DNA of 61,823 nucleotides, taken from contig JBKHDM010000003.1 in the NCBI GenBank assembly GCA_046541355.1, positions 1-61,823 of the forward strand, written 5' to 3'. The number at the start of each line of letters is the position of its first letter. The first letter of the stretch is position 1. Under the pieces are notes generated by a model that was given only the letters and a program-made list of their open reading frames with translations, was not told the DNA's origin and searched no databases. The translations under genes were made by a program, and so were the position numbers. Shown here piece by piece: positions 48,969 to 56,836 of the stretch. This DNA is from CAYZHV01 sp046541355. Lineage in GTDB: Bacteria; Spirochaetota; Spirochaetia; DSM-27196; Alkalispirochaetaceae.

Positions 48969-49769
48969 ATGGCTGTCGACCCGTTGCTCCTCACCCTCCT
49001 CGCCCTTCTGCTGGTCACTCTCCTGCTGCTCCTGTTTCTGGCCGCCGGACGGCGCAAACCGGAGCTCACCGGAGAGCTCGCCCGGATCACCGAGGCGGTG
49101 GAGAAGTTGAACCAGCTCTTTCTCGTCCCCAGGAGCCGTGGACCTGTGGGAGAGCGGCTCCTCGAGCGCGCCCTCGCCGACCTGCTTCCGCCCCAGGCGT
49201 ATGAGACCCAGTACCCCTTCCGGGACGGTGGGAGGGTCGACGCGATCATCCGGATCGGAGAGCTCGCCGTCCCGATCGACTCCAAGTTTCCGGTGGAGTC
49301 GGTCTCCGACCTCCTCGCAGGAGAGGGGGAGGATAAAAAGGCGGCCCGGGCGGTGGAGAAGCATATGAGCACCATAGCGGAGAAGTACATCCGTCCCGGC
49401 GAGGGGACCACCCACTTCGCCCTCATGTACATACCCTCGGAGCGGATCTACTACGAGCTTTTCGTGCATCGACAGCTCGTTGCCGGGGACCGGAGGATCC
49501 TCCCCCTCGGACCGGCGGCCTTGGGCCTCTACCTGCACACCCTCACCTACGGTATGGGGCTGATCAGCGTTGAGCGAGGTGCCCAGGAGCAGATGAGGCT
49601 CCTCCAGGCGGCGGGACGGAGCGTCGGGACGGTGATACAGCGGTTCAATCTGCTCCAGAAACATCTCAACAACGCCGCGGCAGCGGCCAATCAGACCGCC
49701 GTCGAGCTCCAACGGCTCGAAGCGGACATCGAAGCCCTCGAGGGGAGTGTCCGGAGGGAGGGATCGTGA
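48969..49769 (+). CDS. rmuC: RmuC-family DNA recombination protein (short form)
   Basis: The 266-residue protein has an N-terminal membrane helix (PLLLTLLALLLVTLLLLLFLA) and the RmuC nuclease-like core: GPVGERLLERALADLLPP, GRVDAIIRIGELAVPIDSKFPVE (in part; the PD-(D/E)xK-type D...DSK), YELFVHRQL and a C-terminal helical region. E. coli RmuC is about 475 residues with a long coiled coil, largely missing here. RmuC limits inversions and recombination at short repeats. It is coupled to the uracil-DNA glycosylase gene (GTGA overlap), suggesting a small DNA-maintenance operon. Confidence 0.92.
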   Translation: MAVDPLLLTLLALLLVTLLLLLFLAAGRRKPELTGELARITEAVEKLNQLFLVPRSRGPVGERLLERALADLLPPQAYETQYPFRDGGRVDAIIRIGELAVPIDSKFPVESVSDLLAGEGEDKKAARAVEKHMSTIAEKYIRPGEGTTHFALMYIPSERIYYELFVHRQLVAGDRRILPLGPAALGLYLHTLTYGMGLISVERGAQEQMRLLQAAGRSVGTVIQRFNLLQKHLNNAAAAANQTAVELQRLEADIEALEGSVRREGS

Positions 49770-50509
49770 GCTCCTCGGTTGCCCGGCAACTCCTCGCAGA
49801 AAGCAGGAGACTCTGCCACGCCCTCGCCTCCCTCCGGTTCTCGCCGCCCTGGGTGTACAACACCTTCGAGTACGCCTGGCCCGGGTGGGAGGCGTACGTT
49901 AACCGGTGGATCACCGGGCCGAGACGGCTGATCTTTCTCGGGATGAACCCCGGCCCCTGGGGGATGGCGCAGACCGGGGTTCCCTTCGGCGAGGTAGCGG
50001 CGGTACGGGAGTGGATCGGGCTCTCCCCGGCGATTGGAAAACCCGCGAGGGAGCATCCGCGCCGGCGGATCGAGGGGCTCAACTGCTCCCGCTCCGAGGT
50101 GAGCGGCCGACGGCTCTGGGGCTTCTTTGCCCGGCGCTTCCCGAGCCCGGAGGCGTTTTTCCGGCAGGCGGCGGTGATTAACTACTGCCCCCTGGTCTTT
50201 ATGGCCGAAAGCGGACGGAACATCACCCCGGACAAACTCCCCGGGGCTGAGCGGCAAGAGCTCTTCCACCGGTGCGACGCCCATCTGAGGCGGTACATCG
50301 AGCTCCTCGAGCCGGACCATCTGGTCGGGGTAGGCCGCTTTGCCGAGAGCTGCCTTTCGAGAGTAGCCCCGGAAAGCTCCCGGGTCCACCGGATTCTCCA
50401 CCCCTCGCCGGCGAGTCCCGCGGCAAACAGAGACTGGGCGGGTACGGTTACAGAGAGTCTTCGGGAGCTCCTTGAGGGGAGCTCACTCCTCCCGGAGAAC
50501 GAGGATTAG
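49766..50509 (+). CDS. SMUG1-type uracil-DNA glycosylase
   Basis: The 247-residue protein has the single-strand-selective monofunctional UDG motifs: GMNPGPWGMAQTGVPFGE (about 59-76, active-site loop with Asn61), the substrate-binding NYCPL (about 139) and the leucine/intercalation loop HPSPASPAAN (about 212-221). It excises uracil and oxidised pyrimidines from DNA. GTG start with GGAGGGAGG just before it, overlapping rmuC by four bases. SMUG1 is typical of animals but also occurs in scattered bacteria. Its 3' end overlaps the convergent nuclease-like gene by 27 bases. Confidence 0.9.
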   Translation: MSSSVARQLLAESRRLCHALASLRFSPPWVYNTFEYAWPGWEAYVNRWITGPRRLIFLGMNPGPWGMAQTGVPFGEVAAVREWIGLSPAIGKPAREHPRRRIEGLNCSRSEVSGRRLWGFFARRFPSPEAFFRQAAVINYCPLVFMAESGRNITPDKLPGAERQELFHRCDAHLRRYIELLEPDHLVGVGRFAESCLSRVAPESSRVHRILHPSPASPAANRDWAGTVTESLRELLEGSSLLPENED

Positions 50510-51478
50510 GGGCAGGTGGTCGGAGTATCCGGTTCCGAGATCCTCGATCCAGCGCATCGGCCTTCCCTCGCCCAGGCGCAACTCCTCCCACGGGTGAACA
50601 CGAAACTCCGCGAGCCGTAAGCCTGGAGGCTCGAGGAGACTCCCGGAGAGGTAGAAGGCGTCGATCCGCTCCCATCGCCCGGCGTAAAAGTAGCTTCCCG
50701 GCTCCTCGGCGACGCCCCAGGGGGAGTAGAGGGGCCAGAGTCGCCCCCCCGTGCCCGCCTCCCCCATTCGTTCTGTAACCGCAAGACCCCGGGGATTCTC
50801 CCGGTGGAGGAGGATCGGCTCCCCCTGCCCACCGCCTGCGGCTGCAGGTTCGCTGTTGAAGTCACCCACGAGGATGAGCTGCGCCTCCGGCCTCTGTTCG
50901 GCGATCACCTCGAGGCGGTGTTTTACCATCGAAGCTGTCGCGAGCCTGAGCTCCTCGCCCCCGTCGCGCCGGGATTTCCAGTGGTTGGCAAGGAGAATAA
51001 GCGGTCCGGCGCTGCTTTCGACCTCCACCTCGAGGACGTTTCGCAACGGGTACTCCTTGACCGGAGGGGCGTGGGTCACAACCCGGGTCACCGGCAGGTG
51101 GGTGAGCAGCGCGACCTGGGTAGCCGATGCCCCGGGGCCGGAAAAGTGCACCTGGGAGTATCCGTACTCGGGCAAGTAGGTCTCGAGGAGCTCGGTGGTT
51201 ACATCTTCGTCCTCCACCTCCTGGAGGACCACGATATCCGGAGCGGGGGTGGTGCGCCGTATCACCTCAGAGAGGTTGTCGAGGCGGTGATGAAAGACCT
51301 TATCCGAGACATTCCGGAAATCCTCGTACTCACTCCCGTCGACCTCGGTGTCGAAGATGTTCTGAACGTTGTAGTTGAGGATGACGAGGTTTCCGTCCCC
51401 CTGCGAGGGCATCGCGCAGCCCGGCAGGAGGAGTGGAAAAAAAAGAAGGGCGGCCCCGACGGCAGATAATCTCCACAT
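50483..51478 (-). CDS. endonuclease/exonuclease/phosphatase-family lipoprotein
   Basis: The 331-residue protein starts with a lipoprotein signal (LLLPGC, Cys21), then the EEP fold: NYNVQNIF, VLQEVED (metal-binding Glu), LLANHWKSRR (catalytic His/Asn region), LVGDFNSEP and the closing GYSDHLPLIL. All catalytic motifs are intact. Being membrane-anchored outside the cytoplasm, it may degrade extracellular or periplasmic DNA, or hydrolyse phospholipid or phosphate esters. It is on minus, downstream of clpP by 67 bases, but a plus-oriented hairpin lies between them. Confidence 0.9.
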   Translation of the reverse strand: MWRLSAVGAALLFFPLLLPGCAMPSQGDGNLVILNYNVQNIFDTEVDGSEYEDFRNVSDKVFHHRLDNLSEVIRRTTPAPDIVVLQEVEDEDVTTELLETYLPEYGYSQVHFSGPGASATQVALLTHLPVTRVVTHAPPVKEYPLRNVLEVEVESSAGPLILLANHWKSRRDGGEELRLATASMVKHRLEVIAEQRPEAQLILVGDFNSEPAAAGGGQGEPILLHRENPRGLAVTERMGEAGTGGRLWPLYSPWGVAEEPGSYFYAGRWERIDAFYLSGSLLEPPGLRLAEFRVHPWEELRLGEGRPMRWIEDLGTGYSDHLPLILVLREE

Positions 51479-51505
51479 ACCGACAGGGTCGCCCCGCCTC
51501 CCGTG

Positions 51506-51532
51506 GCCGCTTCAGGGAAGCGGCGCTTTTTT
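51506..51532 (+). terminator. plus-oriented terminator hairpin between two minus-strand genes
   Basis: GCCGCTT (51506-51512) and AAGCGGC (51518-51524) form a stem followed by GC and TTTTTT (51527-51532). It reads as a terminator only on plus, where the nearest upstream gene ends 1 kb away (SMUG1-type glycosylase at 50509). Confidence 0.6.
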
Positions 51533-51545
51533 ATGGGAGCTACCG

Positions 51546-52157
51546 CTATTTCGACTGCCCTTCGGAGAGGTCGCTTCGGCGCCAGACAATCTTGGTGACC
51601 AGTCCGTACTCCTTTGCCTCCTCCGCGGTCATCCAGAAGTCCCGGTCGGTGTCTTTCTCGACCTTCTCGATCGGCTGACCCGTCTCTTCGGAGATCAGTT
51701 TGTTGATCCGGGCCTTCATTCGCTCGATTTCACGAGCGTGAATCTCGATCTCCGTCGCCACACCCCGCATCCCCGAGAGGGGCTGGTGGATCAAATAATG
51801 GGAGTTGGGCGTCGCCACCCGGCGGTCCTTCTCGGCGGCGAGGAGAATGAGGGAGCCTGCGCTCGCCACCAGCCCCATGCCGACGGTGTAGACTTCCGGC
51901 TTTACAAAACGAATCATATCGAAAATCGCATATCCCGCGTCCGCGTCCCCACCGGGAGAATCGATAAAAACGTAGATCGGTTCGTCGCTCTCGGTTTCCA
52001 GTATGATCAGCTGCCGCACTACCCGCTCGGCGAGCTCCTTGTTGATCTCACCGGAGATAAGAATGGTCCGGGTCTTGAGCATCTTGTCGAGAAGGGGCGG
52101 ATTCTGTGGCTCCTTCTTCTCCTGCTCCTGATCTTCCTCTTCCAGGCGTATACTCAC
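51546..52157 (-). CDS. clpP: ClpP-family ATP-dependent protease proteolytic subunit
   Basis: GTG 52157 is preferred (203 residues) because AAGGGAG lies nine bases upstream; longer readings run into the era promoter. The catalytic triad is Ser99 (GLVASAGS), His124 (YLIHQPL) and Asp169 (EKDTDRD). The segment before the fold (MSIRLEEEDQEQEKKEPQNP, about 1-20) is more acidic and longer than in E. coli ClpP, so the axial-loop region is unusual and it may be a second ClpP paralogue. No Clp ATPase or trigger-factor gene is adjacent, contrary to the common tig-clpP-clpX order. Confidence 0.9.
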   Translation of the reverse strand: MSIRLEEEDQEQEKKEPQNPPLLDKMLKTRTILISGEINKELAERVVRQLIILETESDEPIYVFIDSPGGDADAGYAIFDMIRFVKPEVYTVGMGLVASAGSLILLAAEKDRRVATPNSHYLIHQPLSGMRGVATEIEIHAREIERMKARINKLISEETGQPIEKVEKDTDRDFWMTAEEAKEYGLVTKIVWRRSDLSEGQSK

Positions 52158-52173
52158 GTAGTGCTCCCTTGGT

Positions 52174-52202
52174 TTAACATTGTGCTTCCGAATCGGTACT
52201 AT
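52174..52202 (+). promoter_or_regulatory. promoter of era
   Basis: TTAACA (52174-52179), 17 bases, TACTAT (52197-52202), then ten bases to ATG 52213 with no Shine-Dalgarno. It overlaps the 5' end of the divergent clpP message. Confidence 0.5.
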
Positions 52203-52212
52203 AGAAAAAAAC

Positions 52213-53136
52213 ATGTGGCATATGGAAAGTCAAGGGTATAGATCAGGGTTCGTCGCCATAGTCGGCCGCCCCTCGAGTGGAAAAAGCACATTTCTCAACA
52301 CCGTCTGCGGCCACAAGGTCTCCATCGTGACACCTATCCCCCAGACCACCCGCTCCGGTGTCAGGGGCATTGTCTCCCGGGACTCAGGGCAGATCGTCTT
52401 TCTCGACACCCCGGGATTTCACCGATCCGAGCAGAAGTTCAACCGTCGCATGATGGGCGTGGTGCGGCAGAGCGTGGAGGACGGTGACGCCATCCTGCTG
52501 GTCATCGACGGCTACCGCTCCGGGGGCGAGGAGGAGGAGGCGATACTCAACCTCGCCCTGGAGTCGGGAAAGCCGTTGCTCGTCGCGGTGAACAAGGAGG
52601 ACCTCGACCCGGGGCGCGTAAAGCGGCGGGCCGAGGAGGTCCGGGGCAAGGTCGAGGGGAGGAACGCCGAGGTGCTGCGGCTCACTGCCTTTGAGCAGGA
52701 GTCCGCGCAGAAGGTGGTGAGCGCTCTTGTGAACCTGCTTCCGGAGGGGGAGCCGTTTTACCCCGCGGAGTACTACACCGATCAGGACCCGATCTTCCGG
52801 ATCACCGAGATCGTCAGGGAGAAGGCGATGGGGTTTGCCCGGGAGGAGCTGCCGCACGCTCTCTACGTCGCCCTGCAGGACTCCGAGCAGGGGGATTTGA
52901 ACCCCGAGACCGGTCAGCCCTCCTCCCTCTTCGCGCGGATCGCGATCTTTGTTGAAAGGGAGAGTCAGAAGGGAATTCTCGTCGGCAAGGGCGGCCGGGT
53001 GGTCCGGGCGATCCGGGAGCAGGCGGAAGAGGAGATCGGTGAGCTGTTCGACTATCCGGTGAGGATAGAACTGCGCGTAAAGGTCAAGCCTAAGTGGCGA
53101 CGGGACGAGAAGCTTCTGGAGGAGTTTTTTGGCTAA
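52213..53136 (+). CDS. era: GTPase Era
   Basis: From ATG 52213 the protein has 307 residues (ATG 52222 is nearly as good). G domain: G1 GRPSSGKS (about 19-26), G2 PQTTRSG, G3 DTPGFH, G4 NKED; C-terminal type II KH domain with GILVGKGGRVVRAIREQAEE (in part) binding the 3' end of 16S rRNA. Era assists 30S assembly. The G1 Ser-Ser (canonical GRPNVGKS) is a mild deviation. It overlaps the start of the TIM-barrel gene by eight bases. Confidence 0.95.
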   Translation: MWHMESQGYRSGFVAIVGRPSSGKSTFLNTVCGHKVSIVTPIPQTTRSGVRGIVSRDSGQIVFLDTPGFHRSEQKFNRRMMGVVRQSVEDGDAILLVIDGYRSGGEEEEAILNLALESGKPLLVAVNKEDLDPGRVKRRAEEVRGKVEGRNAEVLRLTAFEQESAQKVVSALVNLLPEGEPFYPAEYYTDQDPIFRITEIVREKAMGFAREELPHALYVALQDSEQGDLNPETGQPSSLFARIAIFVERESQKGILVGKGGRVVRAIREQAEEEIGELFDYPVRIELRVKVKPKWRRDEKLLEEFFG

Positions 53137-54313
53137 GATCTACCTCGCCCTGAACAACTGCTTCGCCCTCAAGCGATGGGTCCGTCCGGGGGACTGGGCC
53201 CCGATCTACCGTCGTTTCGGGGTAAACCAGGTTGAGGCGAGCGCCGACGTCGAGCTCGACCCGCTGCTGATGACGCCGACATACCTCAAACGGTGGGAGG
53301 AGGAAGCAAGGAGGGCGTGTGACGCCGCGGGGCTGAGGATCGCCACCTTCTACTCCGGTCACGGCACCTACGCCACCACCGGCCTCATGCATCCGGACCA
53401 GGGTGTCCGCAGTCGAATACGGGAACATTGGATCGGTGATGTCGCGAGACGGGCAGGTCGCTTCTCCGCGGGGGTAGGGTTTTTTCTCCACGCCCTCGAC
53501 CAGGAGAGTCTGGAAAACCGGGAGCTCTACCTCCAGCGGCTTGATGAGCTCGCCGGGGAGCTCGCCCTGGTTGCAGAGATGGCCGGGGCGGTGGCGGACC
53601 TGACCACCGCGAGCGTGGAGCAGATGTACTCGCCCCACCAGCCCCCGTGGCGGATCGATGAGACCACCGAGCTTTTGGCCGAGATCTACCGGCGCAGCAG
53701 GGGCTGTCCCCTCTACACAACCCTCGACCTCGGCCACGGGGGGCCGCAGAGCCGGTTTCTCATGCCCACGGCGGAGGCGGTCTGTCGCGGGATCGAGGGG
53801 ATCCGGCGCAAGGAGGTGGGCAGACTCCCCTACCTCGGGCGCCTCTCAGCGGAAGCGGAGCTCCGGGAACTCGCCCGGGGGGATGCCTCCCCTGAGACCC
53901 TCGCCGAGGAGTTTCTCGAGAGCCTCGAGTCCTCGGGACATCTGTTTGCCCGGCAGGAGGACTGCGACCCGTACAACTGGCTACGCGCCCTCGGGCCGTG
54001 GTCGCCGGTGATCCACCTGCAGCAGACAGACGGCAGAGGATCGGGGCACAAGCCGTTTACCGCCGGGCAGAAGGAGTCGGGAGTTATCGAGGCGAAGAAG
54101 GTCCTGGCAGCTCTCGCCGAGAGTTTCGAGGAGCGTAAGGGGAACCGAGCAGCAGCTATGCCGCCTCCGGTGGAAAGGATCTACCTAACCCTGGAGATCT
54201 TCGCCCCCACCGCCGCCGACCCCCGGGAGCTGCTGGCAGAGGTGGAAGAGAGCGTCGCCTACTGGCGGGAGGCGATTCCCACAGACGGTCTCGAACTCTC
54301 CGAACTGGTCTAA
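53129..54313 (+). CDS. sugar isomerase/epimerase-like TIM-barrel protein
   Basis: The 394-residue protein resembles the xylose isomerase-like/AP endonuclease family 2 barrel: GVNQVEASAD (beta-strand with Glu), FYSGHGTYATTG, TASVEQMYSPHQPPW (metal Glu region), TTLDLGHGG (Asp/His metal ligands) and VIHLQQTDGRGSGH near 300. These give a plausible divalent metal site. Substrate is unknown; carbohydrate phosphate or erythritol-type sugars are typical of related proteins. TTG start with GGAGG upstream, overlapping era by eight bases, so it is translationally coupled to a ribosome-assembly GTPase without an obvious functional link. Confidence 0.75.
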   Translation: MAKIYLALNNCFALKRWVRPGDWAPIYRRFGVNQVEASADVELDPLLMTPTYLKRWEEEARRACDAAGLRIATFYSGHGTYATTGLMHPDQGVRSRIREHWIGDVARRAGRFSAGVGFFLHALDQESLENRELYLQRLDELAGELALVAEMAGAVADLTTASVEQMYSPHQPPWRIDETTELLAEIYRRSRGCPLYTTLDLGHGGPQSRFLMPTAEAVCRGIEGIRRKEVGRLPYLGRLSAEAELRELARGDASPETLAEEFLESLESSGHLFARQEDCDPYNWLRALGPWSPVIHLQQTDGRGSGHKPFTAGQKESGVIEAKKVLAALAESFEERKGNRAAAMPPPVERIYLTLEIFAPTAADPRELLAEVEESVAYWREAIPTDGLELSELV

Positions 54314-54347
54314 AAAGGGGAGGCCTCAGGCGCCGTTTGCCTGAGCC
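54312..54347 (-). terminator. terminator of the lysyl-tRNA synthetase-rpiA unit
   Basis: On minus, GGCTCAGGC (54347-54339) pairs with GCCTGAGGCC (54331-54322, one bulge), followed by CCCC and TTTTT (54316-54312). It lies about 120 bases after the rpiA stop and abuts the convergent TIM-barrel gene stop. Confidence 0.6.
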
Positions 54348-54380
54348 GGCGATCAGCCCGCCTAGCCGCCGCCGCCTTTT

Positions 54381-54447
54381 TGGGCGTAGTCGGGGGGCGC
54401 GGTCGGGGGCGCGGTTTGGGGGGCGCAGTCGCGGGCGCGGTCGGGGG
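54381..54447. repeat. G+C-rich degenerate short tandem repeat
   Basis: About five imperfect units of 12-15 bases related to GGGGGCGCGGTC fill the space after rpiA. No gene is seen. Confidence 0.5.
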
Positions 54448-54467
54448 AACCTGCAGGGCGCATGAGC

Positions 54468-55166
54468 TCAGAGCGTCTCGATACCGCCGTCGGATCGACC
54501 GACGAGGAGGAGAGGATCGAGGCGGGAGAAGATGCCGTTTTCCACGATCCCCGGTATCCTGCCAAAGAGATCCTCGAGTTCAAGGGCGTCCCGGGCGACG
54601 GGAACGCGGACGTCGAGGAGGATATTGCCGTTGTCGGTGATAACCGCTCCCATCTTTCGTTGAGCCTCCCGGAGAACGACTTCGAACCCCTCCCGCTCCA
54701 GTCTCCGGGTCACTGGAATCCGGGCCGAGGGTATCACCTCGAGGGGGACGGGAAAGGTATCTCCGAGCCGCGCTGCGAGCTTGCCCTCGTCAACGACGAT
54801 AACAACCTGCCGGGAGTTGTAGGCGCAGACCTTCTCGATGAGCAGCGCTCCCCCTCCCCCCTTTGTGAGCGCCTTCCCCGGGTCAACCTCGTCGGCACCG
54901 TCGATGGTGAGGTCAAGGAATCCATCGATGAGCCGGTCGTTCATCGTCCGTATCGGGATGCCGGCGCGTTCGCACTCGAGCTCAGACTGGGTGCTGGTGG
55001 GCACCCCGAGGATGTCGGTAAGCTTGCCCTCCTCCATGAGCTCCCCGATCCGCCGGATCGCCCAGAGGGCGGTGGAGCCGGTACCCATGCCGATGCGCAT
55101 GCCGCTGCGGGCGTAGCGCTCCGCCGCGCTGCGACCGACGAGGCGCTTGAGTTCCGTTGCATCCAT
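54468..55166 (-). CDS. rpiA: ribose-5-phosphate isomerase A
   Basis: The 232-residue protein is a complete RpiA: MGTGSTALWAI (phosphate-binding, about 27-37), TIDGADEVDPGKALTKGGGGALL (in part; catalytic Asp/Glu and Lys, about 87-105) and VVDEGKLAARLG. It interconverts ribose 5-phosphate and ribulose 5-phosphate in the cytoplasm, linking with gnd 3 kb away in the pentose phosphate pathway. AAGGAGG precedes the ATG; it follows the lysyl-tRNA synthetase gene by 20 bases. Confidence 0.97.
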   Translation of the reverse strand: MDATELKRLVGRSAAERYARSGMRIGMGTGSTALWAIRRIGELMEEGKLTDILGVPTSTQSELECERAGIPIRTMNDRLIDGFLDLTIDGADEVDPGKALTKGGGGALLIEKVCAYNSRQVVIVVDEGKLAARLGDTFPVPLEVIPSARIPVTRRLEREGFEVVLREAQRKMGAVITDNGNILLDVRVPVARDALELEDLFGRIPGIVENGIFSRLDPLLLVGRSDGGIETL

Positions 55167-55186
55167 GACAGAGCCTCCTTCAGCCC

Positions 55187-56767
55187 TCAGTAGGGACGCA
55201 GCAAGGCGACAACCGTCTCCCGGCCGATGGTCTTGATAAAGCCTCCGAGGCGGGGGCCCTTCTCCTTGCCCACCAGGATAGCGTAGATCACCGGAAAGAA
55301 CTCCTTAGGCTCCACACCGTTGTTCCGGGCGATCGCGTAGATGAGCTCCTGCACCCCCTTCTCATCGAGGCTCTCGAAATCCGACTCGAGGCGCTCTCGA
55401 AGCTCCACCACCAGGTTACGCATGCTCCCGGGAATCTCCACCGGCGGGTCCTCCGGCGTCCTCAGGGTGAAGCGAAACTCCTCGGGGGCGTAGTTGGTGA
55501 TCCAGTTCCAGGCGCACCGCGCGCGAACCCGGCCCCGCTGCCTCGCCTCGGGGGAGAGCTCTGCTCCCCCGGGGTAGGCGTCGAGGGCAGCCTCGATCTC
55601 CCCTGCGTGAATGAGCAGAAGATTGCAGAGGTGACGAAAGGCAAACTGGAGGGGCAGCTCCCCGGGGACCTCGCCTACCTGGGAGAGCTCGTAGATCCTG
55701 CTCTCCTTTTCCCGCTTCTTCTCCCCGACCTCCTCGACACCGAAGTAGACCCGCTCGGTTCGGTCGTAGTCCTCGTAGATCTTGATAACATCGAGGTCGA
55801 AGGAGATGGCAAACTCGCTGTTCGGTTTTGTCCCCACAAAGAGATAGCGCACAACCTCGGGCTGATAGACCGAGAGCACCTCCGCAAGATCCACCACCTC
55901 CCCGGAGGAGGAGGAGATCTTGCCGCCCCGCCCCTTAATCCGGATAAAGTCATACTGAAAGGTAACCGGCGGCTCGCCTCCGTAGACCTCCCGCACGATC
56001 TCCCTCGCGGTGTCGAAACTGCCCCCCTCGGAGTGGTGGTCCTTGCCGGCCGGCTCGAAGTCCACCCCTTCTTCCGCCCATCGCATCGGCCAGTCGATGC
56101 GCCACAGCAACTTTACCGCCGAGGTCTCCCGCAAGTCGACGCTCTCCTGCTTGCCGGTCTCCTCGCACCGGTATGTTACCCCCCACTCTCCGTCCCAGGC
56201 GAGGACCGTCGTCGTGTCCCGGTTGGTAAAGTTGCTGAACACCGAAATGGGAAACCAGTCCGGTGGGAGCGGCTCGGTTCGGTGCTTGTCGAGAATCCGC
56301 CTGATCACGTCCCGCTGTTCCAGCGCCTTTCGGATACCCCGGGCGTACCGCGCTCTTCGGTACTCGCCGGCCTGATAGATGTAGGTCGGCTCGATTCCCA
56401 CCTCGGGCAGGAGCTTTTCCAGCTCCACCTCGTTGGATCGCGCGTAGTTCTCGCTACGCTCCCACGGGTCCGGCACCAGGGTGATCGGCATGCGCAGGTA
56501 CTGCTCCCACTCCTGCGCTCTCGGCACGTTTTTCGGGACCTTCCGGAAGACGTCGTAATCGTCCCAGGAGTAGATGAAACGCACCTGTTTTCCCCGCTCC
56601 CGCAGAGCTCGCACGATCAGTTCGACCGAGATAATCTCCCTGAAATTGCCTATGTGGACCGTGCCACTTGGAGTGATACCGGAGGCGCAGGTGTAGACCG
56701 AACGCTCCCCCTTCTGCCGAATCACCTTTTCGGCGGTCGTGTCGGCCCAGTGGGTCATGTTGCTCAT
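55187..56767 (-). CDS. lysK: class I lysyl-tRNA synthetase
   Basis: ATG 56767 gives 526 residues beginning MSNMTHWADTTAEKVIRQKG; longer readings run across the promoter into the divergent rlpA gene. Class I marks are the HIGH-type PSGTVHIGNFRE (about 32-43) and the KMSKS-type GGKISSSSGEV (about 285). This archaeal-type enzyme, unrelated to class II LysS, is found in spirochaetes, some alphaproteobacteria and archaea, and is the best taxonomic clue in the window. It is followed by rpiA. There is no Shine-Dalgarno; the -10 box ends six bases before the ATG. Confidence 0.97.
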   Translation of the reverse strand: MSNMTHWADTTAEKVIRQKGERSVYTCASGITPSGTVHIGNFREIISVELIVRALRERGKQVRFIYSWDDYDVFRKVPKNVPRAQEWEQYLRMPITLVPDPWERSENYARSNEVELEKLLPEVGIEPTYIYQAGEYRRARYARGIRKALEQRDVIRRILDKHRTEPLPPDWFPISVFSNFTNRDTTTVLAWDGEWGVTYRCEETGKQESVDLRETSAVKLLWRIDWPMRWAEEGVDFEPAGKDHHSEGGSFDTAREIVREVYGGEPPVTFQYDFIRIKGRGGKISSSSGEVVDLAEVLSVYQPEVVRYLFVGTKPNSEFAISFDLDVIKIYEDYDRTERVYFGVEEVGEKKREKESRIYELSQVGEVPGELPLQFAFRHLCNLLLIHAGEIEAALDAYPGGAELSPEARQRGRVRARCAWNWITNYAPEEFRFTLRTPEDPPVEIPGSMRNLVVELRERLESDFESLDEKGVQELIYAIARNNGVEPKEFFPVIYAILVGKEKGPRLGGFIKTIGRETVVALLRPY

Positions 56768-56773
56768 CCGGCC

Positions 56774-56802
56774 ACTATACTGATGGGGGATATAATCATC
56801 AA
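56774..56802 (-). promoter_or_regulatory. promoter of the lysyl-tRNA synthetase gene
   Basis: On minus, TTGATG (56802-56797), 17 bases, TATAGT (56779-56774), then six bases to ATG 56767. The expected start site coincides with the ATG, giving a leaderless mRNA. Confidence 0.6.
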
Positions 56803-56836
56803 GAAATCCCGGGATAACCGCCGATAGAGTAACTGT

